From the NCBI RefSeq assembly GCF_005503145.1, contig NZ_SCNV01000043.1, forward strand, positions 1 through 64,000: a DNA stretch of 64,000 nt, given 5' to 3'. The DNA comes from Burkholderia sp. 4M9327F10 (GTDB lineage Bacteria; Pseudomonadota; Gammaproteobacteria; Burkholderiales; Burkholderiaceae). Positions 32,877-42,555 of this stretch are shown piece after piece. The notes under the pieces are model-generated. The model was not told the DNA's origin. It worked only from the letters and a program-made list of their open reading frames with translations, and did no database searches. The stretch's first letter is position 1; the number at the start of each line of letters is the position of its first letter. Position numbers and translations under genes: made by a program.

Positions 32877-33974
32877 ATGGATCATTTGCAGTCGATGCGA
32901 GTATTCGTCAGAGTGGCGGATCTCGGCAGTTTTGCCCGCGCGGCCAGCGCAATGGATATTTCAAACGCAGTGGCCACCCGCCACGTAGCCGATCTCGAAG
33001 GCCGTCTGGGCACCCGTCTGCTCAATCGTACAACCCGGAGCCTTTCGCTGACGGAGTCAGGTCAGGTTTATCTGGAACGCGCACGCCAGATTCTCGACGA
33101 ACTGGAAGACGTCGAGCAGATGGTGGTGGCGCGCAATCACGAACCCGTCGGCACTTTGCGAATCGTCGCGCCGGTGGTGTTTGGGCTGCACAACCTTGCG
33201 CCGGTGCTGCAGACCTACGCCGAGCGCTATCCGAAAGTCATTCCCGATGTCACGCTGGTTGACCGTCAGGTCGATCTGGTCGAAGAAGGTTTCGACGTGG
33301 GCGTGGTGATTGCCCGGCAGATGCGTAGCGCGAGCATCGTGACGCGGCGTCTGACCACGGGTTGCATGACCGTGTGCGCGACGCCGGCCTATCTGGAAAA
33401 GCACGGCATGCCGACGCGTCCGGAGCATCTGCTTGAGCATCCGTGCCTCTCGTTGCCTTCCGAGTACTGGGGCGACGAACGGGTCTTCACGGGTCCGGAA
33501 GGCGAAGTGCGGGTGCGTCCGACCAATGTGATCGTGGCCAATAACACGGAAATGCTGCGTCAGTTCGCGCTGCTCGGCATGGGTATCGCGATCCTGCCGA
33601 GCTACCTGATCGGTCGTGATATGACGCGCGGCCGTCTGGTGCGTCTCCTCGGCGAGTACCGTTTGCCGCAAGTCGAGATCAACATTGCGTATCCGAGCCG
33701 CCGTCACCTGCCGGCCAAGGTGCGTACGTTTATCGACCATCTGGTCGAGCACTTCAACCAGACGCCGAATAGCCTGCTCGGCGAGCAGTGGATCAAGGAC
33801 GGCCAAGGGCGTCCCACTTTGATGTCGAATGTGGATTCGTCGGAGATCATGCCGCCGGAAGCATTCGACGGTGCCGAGCCCTTGTCGCGTCTGCTCGACA
33901 GCGAGCTTTCGCCGAAGCTGCCGGCCAAGACACCGTCTTCGCGGGGCCGGACGGCGGCGCTGTCGCCGCTGTGA
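32877..33974 (+). CDS. LysR-family regulator (CrgA/AaeR-like)
   Basis: A 365-residue LysR-type regulator, longer than the usual 300 by a C-terminal tail of about 65 residues. The winged helix spans about 3-60 (MRVFVRVADLGSFARAASAM; LEGRLGTRLLNRTTRSLSLT), followed by the effector domain to about 300. The tail is Ser/Pro/Ala-rich and looks unstructured. CAGGAG precedes the ATG. It stands alone between pckG and topB, so its target is unknown. Confidence 0.9.
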   Translation: MDHLQSMRVFVRVADLGSFARAASAMDISNAVATRHVADLEGRLGTRLLNRTTRSLSLTESGQVYLERARQILDELEDVEQMVVARNHEPVGTLRIVAPVVFGLHNLAPVLQTYAERYPKVIPDVTLVDRQVDLVEEGFDVGVVIARQMRSASIVTRRLTTGCMTVCATPAYLEKHGMPTRPEHLLEHPCLSLPSEYWGDERVFTGPEGEVRVRPTNVIVANNTEMLRQFALLGMGIAILPSYLIGRDMTRGRLVRLLGEYRLPQVEINIAYPSRRHLPAKVRTFIDHLVEHFNQTPNSLLGEQWIKDGQGRPTLMSNVDSSEIMPPEAFDGAEPLSRLLDSELSPKLPAKTPSSRGRTAALSPL

Positions 33975-34040
33975 TGGGGTGAGGCGAGAAGGTGACTGGT
34001 TGGCGGCTCGACCCGCCTAACCGAAACGCGATCCATACAA

Positions 34041-34075
34041 AAAGGGCGCAGCCAGATTAAATGGCTGCGCCCTTT
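34041..34075. terminator. Bidirectional terminator between LysR gene and topB
   Basis: A perfect 14-bp stem (AAAGGGCGCAGCCA with its complement) around a 7-base loop, with A/T runs on both sides, placed between two convergent genes. Confidence 0.93.
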
Positions 34076-34108
34076 CTTGTTTGCGAGATCGCTTGGGAGC
34101 CCGATCGC

Positions 34109-36781
34109 CTACGAACCCGTTTTGCGTACCGCGGCTTTCTTGGCTGGCGCCTTCTTGGCCGCCGCTGTCTTCGTAGCCGGAGCCTTCTTGGCTGCGACCT
34201 TTTTCGCCGCGACTTTCTTCGCCGGCACAGCCTCTTCCGAAGCACCGTCTTCGTCGTCCGTATCCGGCGCGGCTTTGGTTGCAGTTTTGGCCGCCGCCGT
34301 CTTGGCCGCAGTTTTCGCCGACGGTTCCTTCTTCTCGAACTCGAAGCCGATCTTGCCGTCGCTCTGCTTGACGAGGAAGGCCTTGAAGTTGCGACCCGTG
34401 CGCGACGACTTGAAGTTGGTCAGCAGATCCGTGCGTCCTTCTTCGAGCAGCTTGCCCATCTGCTCACGCGTGATTTCCTGCTGGAGAATCACCTTGCCCG
34501 AGCGGAAGTCGCAGGTCTTCGGATTGGCAACTGAGTTCTCGCAGACATAGCTCATGCCGTGCTCGTACACGCGTGCCTTGCACTTCGGACAGGCGCCTAC
34601 CGGATGCTGCTCGGAGAAATCAGGCGCCTCGCCGTCTTCGCCGCCCGAGTCCTGACCGAAGTCGAATTCGAGCTTGTAGTTCTTGATCTCGTCGTCGAGC
34701 GAGAGCTTAAGGATCGCCGAGAACGGCCGGCCCATCTTGCTGCGAAAGCCCGACAGCGGCCCGATCGTCTTGTTCTTCAGCAACTCTTCCACTTCCTCGA
34801 TTTCGAATTGCCGGCCGCCCGGAATCTTCGAGATCGAGAACTCGCACTTCGAGCATGCGAAGCGGCGATAGTTTTCCTTCACCTGACCGCCGCAATTCGG
34901 ACACGGCGTTTGCAGCGTCGCGTAATCGCCGGGGATCGTGTCCGAGTCGTATTCCTTGGCGCGCTTGACGATGGTCTGCGTCATGCGGGCGATTTCCTGC
35001 ATGAACGCGTCTCGGTGCAGGTTGCCGCGCTCCATCTGCGACAGCTTGTATTCCCACTCGCCGGTCAGCTCAGGCGCGGTCAGCTCCTTCACGTCGAGGC
35101 CACGCAAGAGCGTCATCAACTGGAACGCCTTGGCGGTCGGAATCAGATCGCGGCCTTCGCGAATCAGGTATTTTTCGCCAAGCAGCCCTTCGATGATCGC
35201 CGCGCGCGTAGCCGGCGTGCCGAGGCCCTTCGCGGCCATCGCCTCGCGCAGTTCGTCGTCTTCGACCAGCTTGCCCGCGCCTTCCATGGCCGACAGCAAG
35301 GTCGCTTCGTTGTAGCGTGCCGGCGGCTTGGTGACCAGTTGCTGGGCCGCGATCTTGTCGGTCTTGACCTTCTCGTCCTTCTGCACCGGCACCAGGTTGG
35401 CGTCTTCACCGCTGATTTCGCGGCCATAGACCTGCAGCCAGCCGGGTTCAACCAGCACCTTGCCCTCGGTCTTGAAGTGATGGCCGACCACTTCGGTGAT
35501 CCGCGTCGTTACCCGGTATTCGGCGGCCGGGAAGAACACCGACAGGAAGCGCTTGACAACCAGGTCGTACAGCTTCTGTTCCGGCTCGGACAGGTTCTTC
35601 GGCGCCTGCAGCGTCGGGATGATTGCGAAGTGGTCGCTGATCTTCGAGTTGTCGAAGATGCGCTTGTTCGGTTTCACCCAGCCCTTGTCGAGCACCTGCT
35701 TGGCGAACGGCAGATAGTTATTGCTTTCCTTGAGCATGCCAAGCGTCTGCTTGACCGTCTCCATATAGTCTTCCGGCAGCGCGCGCGCATCGGTACGCGG
35801 GTACGTCAGCACCTTGTGCTTTTCGTACAGCGCCTGGGCGAGGCCCAGCGTGTTCTTCGCGGAGAAGCCGAAGCGGCCGTTCGCCTCGCGCTGCAAGCTC
35901 GTCAGGTCGAACAGCGCCGGCGAGAGTTGCGTTGTGGGCTTGGATTCTTCCGTGACCGTGCCGATCTGCCCGCGGCACGCCGCGACGATCGTCTCGGCGG
36001 CCGGCAGGGCCCACAGGCGCGAGTCGCGTTTTTCCGGGTCGAACTCGTCGCGCTTGAATTTCGGGTCGAACCAGCGGCCTTCGTAGAAGCCCGCTGCGCA
36101 GACGAATTCCGCTTTCACTTCCCAATAGTCGCGCGGCACGAAGCGGCGAATCTTTTCTTCGCGCTCCACCACGATCGACAGCGTCGGCGTCTGCACCCGG
36201 CCAACCGTGGTCAGGAAGAAGCCGCCGCCCTTGCTGTTGAACGCCGTCATGGCGCGCGTGCCGTTGATGCCGACCAGCCAGTCGGCCTCCGAGCGGCAGC
36301 GGGCGGCGTCGGCGAGCGGCTGCATGTCTTCGTCGGTGCGTAGATGGGCAAAGCCGTCGCGGATGGCGGCGGGCGTCATCGACTGCAGCCACAGGCGCTG
36401 GACCGGCTGTTTGGCTTTTGCGTGCTGCGCGATCAGGCGGAAAATCAGCTCGCCTTCGCGCCCCGCGTCACATGCGTTGATCAGGCGCTCGACGTCTTTA
36501 CGCTTGAGCAGCTTGGTCAGCACCTTGAGACGCGATTCGCTTTTTGCGATCGGATTCAGGTCGAAATGCGGGGGAATGACGGGCAGATTGGCGAAACTCC
36601 ACTTGCCGCGTTTGACTTCGTATTCTTCAGGCGCGGCGATTTCCAGCAAGTGGCCGACTGCCGAGGAAAGGACGTAATCGTCACTTTCGTAGTATTCGTC
36701 ATGCTTGGTAAAACCGCCCAAAGCCCGCGCGATGTCGTTCGCGACGGAAGGCTTTTCGGCGATGATCAGTGCTTTGGACAT
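34109..36781 (-). CDS. topB: DNA topoisomerase III
   Basis: An 890-residue type IA topoisomerase. The TOPRIM domain has IAEKPSVAND (6-15) and DAGREGELIFRL (about 106-117), and the active-site tyrosine lies in LTYPRTDARALP (about 330). After the core come two zinc-binding segments, CPNCGGQVKENYRRFACSKC and CPKCKARVYEHG...C, then a tail of about 70 residues made largely of Ala and Lys. The tail resembles histone H1-like extensions. It decatenates replication intermediates and resolves recombination structures with RecQ-type helicases. The length exceeds E. coli TopB (653) mainly through the zinc and tail regions, common in this family in Burkholderia. Confidence 0.95.
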   Translation of the reverse strand: MSKALIIAEKPSVANDIARALGGFTKHDEYYESDDYVLSSAVGHLLEIAAPEEYEVKRGKWSFANLPVIPPHFDLNPIAKSESRLKVLTKLLKRKDVERLINACDAGREGELIFRLIAQHAKAKQPVQRLWLQSMTPAAIRDGFAHLRTDEDMQPLADAARCRSEADWLVGINGTRAMTAFNSKGGGFFLTTVGRVQTPTLSIVVEREEKIRRFVPRDYWEVKAEFVCAAGFYEGRWFDPKFKRDEFDPEKRDSRLWALPAAETIVAACRGQIGTVTEESKPTTQLSPALFDLTSLQREANGRFGFSAKNTLGLAQALYEKHKVLTYPRTDARALPEDYMETVKQTLGMLKESNNYLPFAKQVLDKGWVKPNKRIFDNSKISDHFAIIPTLQAPKNLSEPEQKLYDLVVKRFLSVFFPAAEYRVTTRITEVVGHHFKTEGKVLVEPGWLQVYGREISGEDANLVPVQKDEKVKTDKIAAQQLVTKPPARYNEATLLSAMEGAGKLVEDDELREAMAAKGLGTPATRAAIIEGLLGEKYLIREGRDLIPTAKAFQLMTLLRGLDVKELTAPELTGEWEYKLSQMERGNLHRDAFMQEIARMTQTIVKRAKEYDSDTIPGDYATLQTPCPNCGGQVKENYRRFACSKCEFSISKIPGGRQFEIEEVEELLKNKTIGPLSGFRSKMGRPFSAILKLSLDDEIKNYKLEFDFGQDSGGEDGEAPDFSEQHPVGACPKCKARVYEHGMSYVCENSVANPKTCDFRSGKVILQQEITREQMGKLLEEGRTDLLTNFKSSRTGRNFKAFLVKQSDGKIGFEFEKKEPSAKTAAKTAAAKTATKAAPDTDDEDGASEEAVPAKKVAAKKVAAKKAPATKTAAAKKAPAKKAAVRKTGS

Positions 36782-37009
36782 GACTGGATATGAGTTGGTA
36801 GATCCGGGTTCAGGCCTTGGGCTTGCGACCCCAAGGTTTGCGACCCATTAACGACCGCTTTATAGCACACGGCGCCGTGGGGGCGTGTCAAGTGCCATAA
36901 AAAGCGGCTCATCATAATTGCGTGTCTATATATGCAGCAAGCGGCGGCGGGCGCGCTGCGGTCTACGCGCAACGCCCATGCCGCCTGCCTGCCGGCCAAA
37001 ATACGCGAT

Positions 37010-37387
37010 TCAGGCGACGGCCAGAGCCGGCCTTAGCTTGGGCGCACCGGTGACGCCGGGCAGCGCGGTCAGGTCGGCCAGCATCCGGTCGACGATGGCC
37101 GCTTGCGGCAGTACGGTGCCGAAAAAACGGGTGGTTACACCGTCTTCGATCAGGATCGTAGGAAAATTTTCTACGTCGAGGTCGTCAAAGCGATCCGCAT
37201 GGGTCTCGATATCGATCCAGGCGAAACAGATTTCCGGATGCTTGTCCGCCAGGCGATTGAACGCATCCCGATATTCCCGGCAGGTTCCGCACCACTCCGC
37301 GCACAGGCAGGCCACGAACAGGGTGTCGCGGTCGTTGACGCGCTCGGCGATCCGGTCCTGGTCGGTGTCGAGGTTCAGCGCGGGCAT
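37010..37387 (-). CDS. Thioredoxin-like protein
   Basis: A 125-residue thioredoxin fold with the redox site AEWCGTCREY (about 30-39): a WCGTC in place of WCGPC. The conserved cis-proline segment is NFPTILIE (about 74-81). No signal peptide, so a cytosolic thiol-disulphide role is expected; partner unknown. It lies upstream of topB in the same direction (228-base gap) and downstream of dprA. Confidence 0.85.
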   Translation of the reverse strand: MPALNLDTDQDRIAERVNDRDTLFVACLCAEWCGTCREYRDAFNRLADKHPEICFAWIDIETHADRFDDLDVENFPTILIEDGVTTRFFGTVLPQAAIVDRMLADLTALPGVTGAPKLRPALAVA

Positions 37388-37464
37388 GTGGGTTCCTTAG
37401 GTACTGTGTCGGGTGCTTTGGCGCGAATGTAGCATGGCGCGCAGAGTGTGGTGATTGACCATGC

Positions 37465-38718
37465 TCAGCCATGGCTCACGCGGGCAAAGCGGCCTCCGGG
37501 CAGAACCGTCAGATGACCGGCCAGTTCGAGCTGGAGCAGCGTGCTTTGCAGCGCCGTGTCTGGCATGTCGGTCCGGGCGGCAAGAATTTCAAGCGTCGCC
37601 GGAGCGTGGCCGAGCGCGGCGAGCAGTTTTTGCGCATCCGGGGCCAGCTCTGGTTCGGGCTCACCGGCTATAAGAGCCGGCTCTGGCTCCGACTCCGGCC
37701 CCGGCTCGTGTTCGTGTTCACGCTCGTGCTTACGCTCACGGGCGACAGGTCCCGGCGCCGCCTTAGGGCGTGGCGGCACGCCACTCCACAACGCAGCTTC
37801 AGCGCCTTTAGTCGCCGGCGGTGCCGCGAAGCCTAGCTCTTCCAGTATCTCCTCCGGCGTTTCGACCAGCTTGGCCCCTTGCTTGAGCATCCTGTGGCAG
37901 CCGCGTGACAGCGGCGCATGGATCGAGCCGGGCAGCGCGAATACATCCCGCCCCATTTCGTTGGCAAGGCGCGCAGTGATAAGCGAACCCGAGCGCATGG
38001 CCGCCTCGACGATCAGCACCCCGCCGACCAGGCCCGCGATCAGCCGGTTGCGCTGCGGAAAGTTGGCTGCGCGCGCTGGGGTGCCGAGCGGCCATTCCGA
38101 GACGATCGCACCTTCCGCCGCGATCTGCCGTGCGAGCGGCTGATGGGCGGCTGGGTAGACGAGGTCAGCACCGGTGCCGATCACCGCGATGGTGCCGCCG
38201 CGGCCGCTCAGCGCGCCGCGGTGCGCCGCGCCGTCGATGCCGAGGGCGAGCCCGGAGACGACCGCCAGCCCTGCCGCCGAGAGCGCCCGGGCGAATCGTT
38301 CCGCATCCTCGATGCCCTGTGGCGTGGCGCTGCGGCTGCCGACCACGGCGACCCCCTTGACATGCAGCAGATCCAGCTTGCCCTTTACATATAGGAGCGC
38401 GGGTGGATCGGGAATGGTCAGCAGGGCGGGCGGATAGACCGGGTCGTCGAGCGTCACGATGGCGTTGCCGGGCAGCTCGCGCCACGCGAGCACGGCGTCC
38501 AGATAGCGCTCGAACTCGCCAGCGGGCGGAGCGAGCGCCGCGCGGGCCGAGGCTTCATCAGTAGCGGCTGCGAGGAGCGAAAAAGGCTGCTCGAGGATTG
38601 CGGCCGGCAGGCCGAATGCGCCGAGCATGGCACGCAGTGCGCCCGGCCTCAGCCCCGGCGCCATCGAAAGGCGCAGCCAGGCGGCAAGTTCGTTATCGGT
38701 TGTCGGTAGGGTCTGCAT
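37465..38718 (-). CDS. dprA: DNA-processing protein DprA
   Basis: A 417-residue DprA (Smf), which loads RecA on incoming single-stranded DNA during natural transformation. The Rossmann-like core shows VAVVGSRSATPQGIEDAERFARAL and VVSGLALGIDGAAHRGAL, the signature motifs; an N-terminal helix-hairpin region precedes and a C-terminal winged-helix (about 355-415) follows. A long Glu/His/Pro-rich linker of about 45 residues joins core and C-terminal domain. I use the ATG at 38718; upstream in-frame starts at 38763 and 38985 would overlap the divergent def leader. It is divergent from def. Confidence 0.92.
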   Translation of the reverse strand: MQTLPTTDNELAAWLRLSMAPGLRPGALRAMLGAFGLPAAILEQPFSLLAAATDEASARAALAPPAGEFERYLDAVLAWRELPGNAIVTLDDPVYPPALLTIPDPPALLYVKGKLDLLHVKGVAVVGSRSATPQGIEDAERFARALSAAGLAVVSGLALGIDGAAHRGALSGRGGTIAVIGTGADLVYPAAHQPLARQIAAEGAIVSEWPLGTPARAANFPQRNRLIAGLVGGVLIVEAAMRSGSLITARLANEMGRDVFALPGSIHAPLSRGCHRMLKQGAKLVETPEEILEELGFAAPPATKGAEAALWSGVPPRPKAAPGPVARERKHEREHEHEPGPESEPEPALIAGEPEPELAPDAQKLLAALGHAPATLEILAARTDMPDTALQSTLLQLELAGHLTVLPGGRFARVSHG

Positions 38719-38962
38719 TGCGTATCCATCCTTGAGCACGGCCAGCGGGCAGGCGGTCGCCATGCTAAAATTTTCATCATCCGAAATAACTGCAGCGCCG
38801 CGCCCACCCGCGCGGGCTCGTTGTTTGCGCAAAATCGGCGCGTTGAATCGAACCTGTTCGACACCACCTATCCTCTGCGCAACGCGACTGCCCGACAAGC
38901 TGGCCGGATGGCCAATACGCGACCTTCCGCCCGTGAGCGGCGCCAAAATCAACTTCAAGATC

Positions 38963-39466
38963 ATGGCTTTACTGAATATCCTCAACTACCCGGACAAACG
39001 GCTGCACAAGATCGCCAAACCGGTCGAAGTGGTCAACGACCGCATCCGCAAACTGGTCGCGGACATGGCCGAGACGATGTACGCGGCACCCGGCGTAGGC
39101 CTCGCGGCCACCCAGGTCGACGTGCATGAGCGCGTTGTAGTGATCGACGTGTCGGACGCGCACGACGAACTGCATGCCTTCATCAACCCCGAGATCATCT
39201 GGTCGAGCGACGAAAGGAAGATCAACGAAGAGGGATGTCTCTCGGTGCCCGGCATCTACGACAACGTCGAGCGTGCCGAAAAGGTGCGCGTGCGCGCCCT
39301 CAACGAAAAGGGCGAAACCTTCGAACTGGACTGCGAAGGCCTGCTCGCGGTGTGTATCCAGCACGAGATGGATCACCTGATGGGCCGCGTGTTCGTCGAG
39401 TACCTGTCTTCGCTCAAGCAGACCCGCATCAAGAGCAAGATGAAGAAGCTCGCACACGCAATGTGA
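38963..39466 (+). CDS. def: Peptide deformylase
   Basis: A 167-residue peptide deformylase that removes the N-formyl group from nascent proteins. All three motifs are intact: GVGLAATQ (about 44-51), EGCLSVPG (90-97) with the metal-binding Cys, and QHEMDHL (133-139) with two metal-binding His and the catalytic Glu. The ATG at 38963 gives the standard N terminus MALLNILNYPDKRL. fmt follows after 31 bases, a near-universal pairing because Fmt adds the formyl group that Def removes. Confidence 0.97.
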   Translation: MALLNILNYPDKRLHKIAKPVEVVNDRIRKLVADMAETMYAAPGVGLAATQVDVHERVVVIDVSDAHDELHAFINPEIIWSSDERKINEEGCLSVPGIYDNVERAEKVRVRALNEKGETFELDCEGLLAVCIQHEMDHLMGRVFVEYLSSLKQTRIKSKMKKLAHAM

Positions 39467-39497
39467 TGCGCGTCCATTCCGACTACCGCCCCCGTAC

Positions 39498-40484
39498 ATG
39501 AGTCATTCGTTGCGCGTCATCTTTGCCGGTACGCCGGAGTTCGCCGCGGCAGCGCTCGCAGCTATTCACCAGGCCGGCTTCCCGGTGCCGCTCGTGCTGA
39601 CGCAGCCCGATCGCCCGGCGGGGCGCGGCATGAAGCTGCAGGCCAGTCCGGTGAAGCGTTACGCCGAAGAGCACGGCCTCACCGTCGCCCAGCCGCCTTC
39701 GCTGCGCCGTAACGGCAAATACCCAGCCGAGGCGACGGCCGCGATCGACCTGCTGCGCGCCACCCCGCACGACGTCATGGTGGTTGCCGCCTATGGCCTG
39801 CTGCTGCCGCAGGAAGTGCTCGATATCGCGCCGCATGGCTGCATCAACATTCACGCCTCGTTGCTGCCGCGCTGGCGTGGCGCCGCGCCAATTCACCGCG
39901 CCATCGAAGCGGGCGACACGGAAACCGGCATCACGCTGATGCAGATGGACGTGGGGCTCGACACGGGCGCAATGATCTCCGAAGCCCGCACGCCAATTCA
40001 CGCCAACGACACTACGGCGACGCTGCACGACCGTCTGGCAGAGTCCGGCGCACGCCTGATCGTGGAGGCGCTGGTGGAGCTTGAACGTAACGGCAAGCTC
40101 GACGCGACTCCGCAGCCGGAGGAAGGCTTCACCTACGCCGAGAAAATCGGCAAGCACGAAGCGGCGCTCGACTGGCGGCGTTCCGCGGCAGTGCTGGCGC
40201 GTCAGGTGCGTGCGTTCGATCCGTTTCCGGGCGGCGTGGCGACGCTCGACGGCACGCAGTTGAAAATCTGGTCTGCTCTGCCCGTTGAAGCGCAGGGCAA
40301 GGTAGGGGAACCTGGCACCATCGTCGACGTTTCTCCAGAAGGCGTGATTGTGGCGTGCGGTGAAGGCGCGCTGTGTCTCACGCAACTGCAAAAACCCGGC
40401 GGCAAACGCTTGCCGGTACGCGAATTCCTGGCCGGCGCGACGCTTGCCGCTGGCCAACGTTTCGCCTTGACGGAAGCACAATAA
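39498..40484 (+). CDS. fmt: Methionyl-tRNA formyltransferase
   Basis: A 328-residue Fmt that formylates initiator Met-tRNA using 10-formyltetrahydrofolate. The catalytic segment HASLLPRWRGAAPI (about 116-129) and the folate-binding QPDRPAGRG loop (about 35-43) are present, followed by the C-terminal OB-like tRNA-binding domain (LKIWSALPVE onward). It is the second gene of def-fmt. Confidence 0.97.
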   Translation: MSHSLRVIFAGTPEFAAAALAAIHQAGFPVPLVLTQPDRPAGRGMKLQASPVKRYAEEHGLTVAQPPSLRRNGKYPAEATAAIDLLRATPHDVMVVAAYGLLLPQEVLDIAPHGCINIHASLLPRWRGAAPIHRAIEAGDTETGITLMQMDVGLDTGAMISEARTPIHANDTTATLHDRLAESGARLIVEALVELERNGKLDATPQPEEGFTYAEKIGKHEAALDWRRSAAVLARQVRAFDPFPGGVATLDGTQLKIWSALPVEAQGKVGEPGTIVDVSPEGVIVACGEGALCLTQLQKPGGKRLPVREFLAGATLAAGQRFALTEAQ

Positions 40485-40663
40485 CCGGCGTTACGGCCTG
40501 CTCGCCATAGGCCGTTTGGACGACTCACGCCGTATGCCAGGGCGCGCTAGAATCGCTCATGCTGTGTGTTGTGCTTCAGGGCGCTCCCAAACCATTAGCG
40601 CTGCACCAAACCCTGATGCGGTAAGAAAGCTCGCGGCGCTCCGGTGTTTTTTTAGAGGATTCG

Positions 40664-41320
40664 ATGTTCGGCATCACCCATTTCGGATTTTTCGTTGTCG
40701 CTGTTTTCCTGCTCAACGTGACGCCTGGGCCGGATACGGCGTATATCGTCGGCCGCAGCGTCGCGCAAGGGCGCGGCGCGGGCCTGATGTCAGCGCTGGG
40801 TATTTCGGCTGGCTGCTGCGTGCATTCGCTTGCCTGCGCGTTCGGTTTGACCGCGCTGCTCGCCGCGTCAGCAACCGCGTTTACCGTAATCAAGTTTGTC
40901 GGCGCGCTCTACCTGGTCTATCTGGGTGTGCGGCTGATTTTCGCCAAGCCGGCGGCTGAAGCCGACGCCGCAGCCGCGGCCGCGGGAAAACCACTCGCGG
41001 CAGGCGCACCGAAGTCTTTGCGCCAACTGTTTCTGCAGGGTTTCTGGACCAACGTCCTGAACCCGAAGGTGGTACTGTTCTTCGTGTCCTTCTTCCCGCA
41101 GTTCGTCAGCACGGGCAGCGATCACAAGGCCCTCGCCTTCCTGACGCTCGGCGCCGTGTTCGTGCTCATGAGCATGGTGTGGAACAGCTTCGTCGCGTAT
41201 ATCGCGGGCAGCGTCACAAAGCGTTTTTCCGGCAAACCCGGTGTGAAACGGTGGCTGGATCGCGGCGTCGGCAGTGCATTCGTTGGACTCGGCGTCAAGC
41301 TCGCCACGGCATCGCGGTGA
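40664..41320 (+). CDS. LysE-family exporter
   Basis: A 218-residue inner-membrane protein with about six hydrophobic segments and the family N terminus (FFVVAVFLLNVTPGPDTAYI). Members of the RhtB/LysE family export amino acids or homoserine lactones; the substrate here is unknown. AGAGGATTCG precedes the ATG. It ends 105 bases upstream of htpX in the same direction. Confidence 0.88.
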   Translation: MFGITHFGFFVVAVFLLNVTPGPDTAYIVGRSVAQGRGAGLMSALGISAGCCVHSLACAFGLTALLAASATAFTVIKFVGALYLVYLGVRLIFAKPAAEADAAAAAAGKPLAAGAPKSLRQLFLQGFWTNVLNPKVVLFFVSFFPQFVSTGSDHKALAFLTLGAVFVLMSMVWNSFVAYIAGSVTKRFSGKPGVKRWLDRGVGSAFVGLGVKLATASR

Positions 41321-41425
41321 TTGAATTTTTCTTGCCCGCCCATATCTAACAATAAGCTTACAATCAATTGCCGCCATCAGGCGGTACAGGATATGAACCC
41401 GCATTTGGGGCAAGGAGTGGTGAAC

Positions 41426-42283
41426 ATGTTTAACTGGGTCAAAACCGCGATGTTGATGGCCGCGATCACGGCCCTCTTCATCGTCATCGGCGGCATGATC
41501 GGCGGCTCGCGCGGCATGATGTTCGCGCTGCTGATCGCGCTCGGCATGAACTTCTTCTCGTACTGGTTCTCGGACAAGATGGTCCTGCGCATGTACAACG
41601 CGCAGGAAGTCGACGAGAGCAGTGCGCCGCAGTTCTACCGGATGGTGCGCGAGCTGGCCACGCGCGCCAACCTGCCTATGCCGCGCGTCTACCTGATCAA
41701 CGAAGATGCACCTAACGCATTCGCTACCGGCCGCAATCCGGAGAACGCCGCTGTCGCGGCGACCACGGGCATCTTGCGTGTGCTGTCCGAGCGCGAGATG
41801 CGCGGCGTGATGGCGCACGAGCTTGCTCACGTGAAGCACCGCGACATTCTGATCTCCACCGTCTCCGCCACCATGGCGGGTGCGATCTCCGCGCTGGCAA
41901 ACTTCGCGATGTTCTTTGGTGGCCGCGACGAAAACGGCCGCCCGGCGAATCCGATCGCGGGCATCGCGGTCGCGTTGCTCGCGCCGATCGCCGGTGCGCT
42001 GATCCAGATGGCGATCTCGCGTGCGCGCGAGTTCGAAGCCGACCGCGGCGGCGCGCAGATTTCCGGCGACCCGCAAGCGCTCGCGTCGGCGCTCGACAAG
42101 ATCCATCGCTACGCCAGCGGCATTCCGTTCCCGGCAGCTGAGGCGCATCCGTCCACGGCGCAGATGATGATCATGAATCCGCTTGCGAGCGGCGGCATTG
42201 CGAATCTGTTTTCGACGCACCCGGCCACCGAGGAGCGGGTCGCGCGACTCATGGAAATGGCGCGCACGGGGCGCTTCGAGTAA
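41426..42283 (+). CDS. htpX: Membrane protease HtpX
   Basis: A 285-residue M48 zinc metalloprotease of the inner membrane that removes misfolded membrane proteins. It has two N-terminal membrane helices, the HELAHVKH zinc site (about 132-139) and two further hydrophobic segments. A downstream Glu ligand lies in AREFEADRGGA. The ATG at 41426 follows AAGGAG; the 35 extra in-frame residues to 41321 are not part of the family. A terminator follows. Confidence 0.95.
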   Translation: MFNWVKTAMLMAAITALFIVIGGMIGGSRGMMFALLIALGMNFFSYWFSDKMVLRMYNAQEVDESSAPQFYRMVRELATRANLPMPRVYLINEDAPNAFATGRNPENAAVAATTGILRVLSEREMRGVMAHELAHVKHRDILISTVSATMAGAISALANFAMFFGGRDENGRPANPIAGIAVALLAPIAGALIQMAISRAREFEADRGGAQISGDPQALASALDKIHRYASGIPFPAAEAHPSTAQMMIMNPLASGGIANLFSTHPATEERVARLMEMARTGRFE

Positions 42284-42384
42284 GCCGTTTAGCGCCTTTG
42301 CCGGCTGCGTTCAGACCAAATCCTGGCCAAATTCGAGCTAGATTCCCGCGTATATCGGGTAATGAACCGGCTAACGATCGAGAA

Positions 42385-42414
42385 GGGCGGGCCCCAACAG
42401 GGCTCGCCCTTTTT
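42385..42414 (+). terminator. Intrinsic terminator after htpX
   Basis: A 10-bp GC-rich stem with one G-U pair (42385-42394 with 42400-42409) and a T-run, 102 bases after the htpX stop. Confidence 0.85.
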
Positions 42415-42555
42415 GCTGGCGAGTTGAGCTTCCCGCGTGGCGCAAGTCTTGTCGCCACGCGCGCCCGATCCGCCGCGCCGTAGCCCACCGAGCCGCCCAA
42501 GCTACAATGTGCTGTTCGCGCCGCGCGCACCGCGCGGCCTGCTTTTGCCTTGTTC

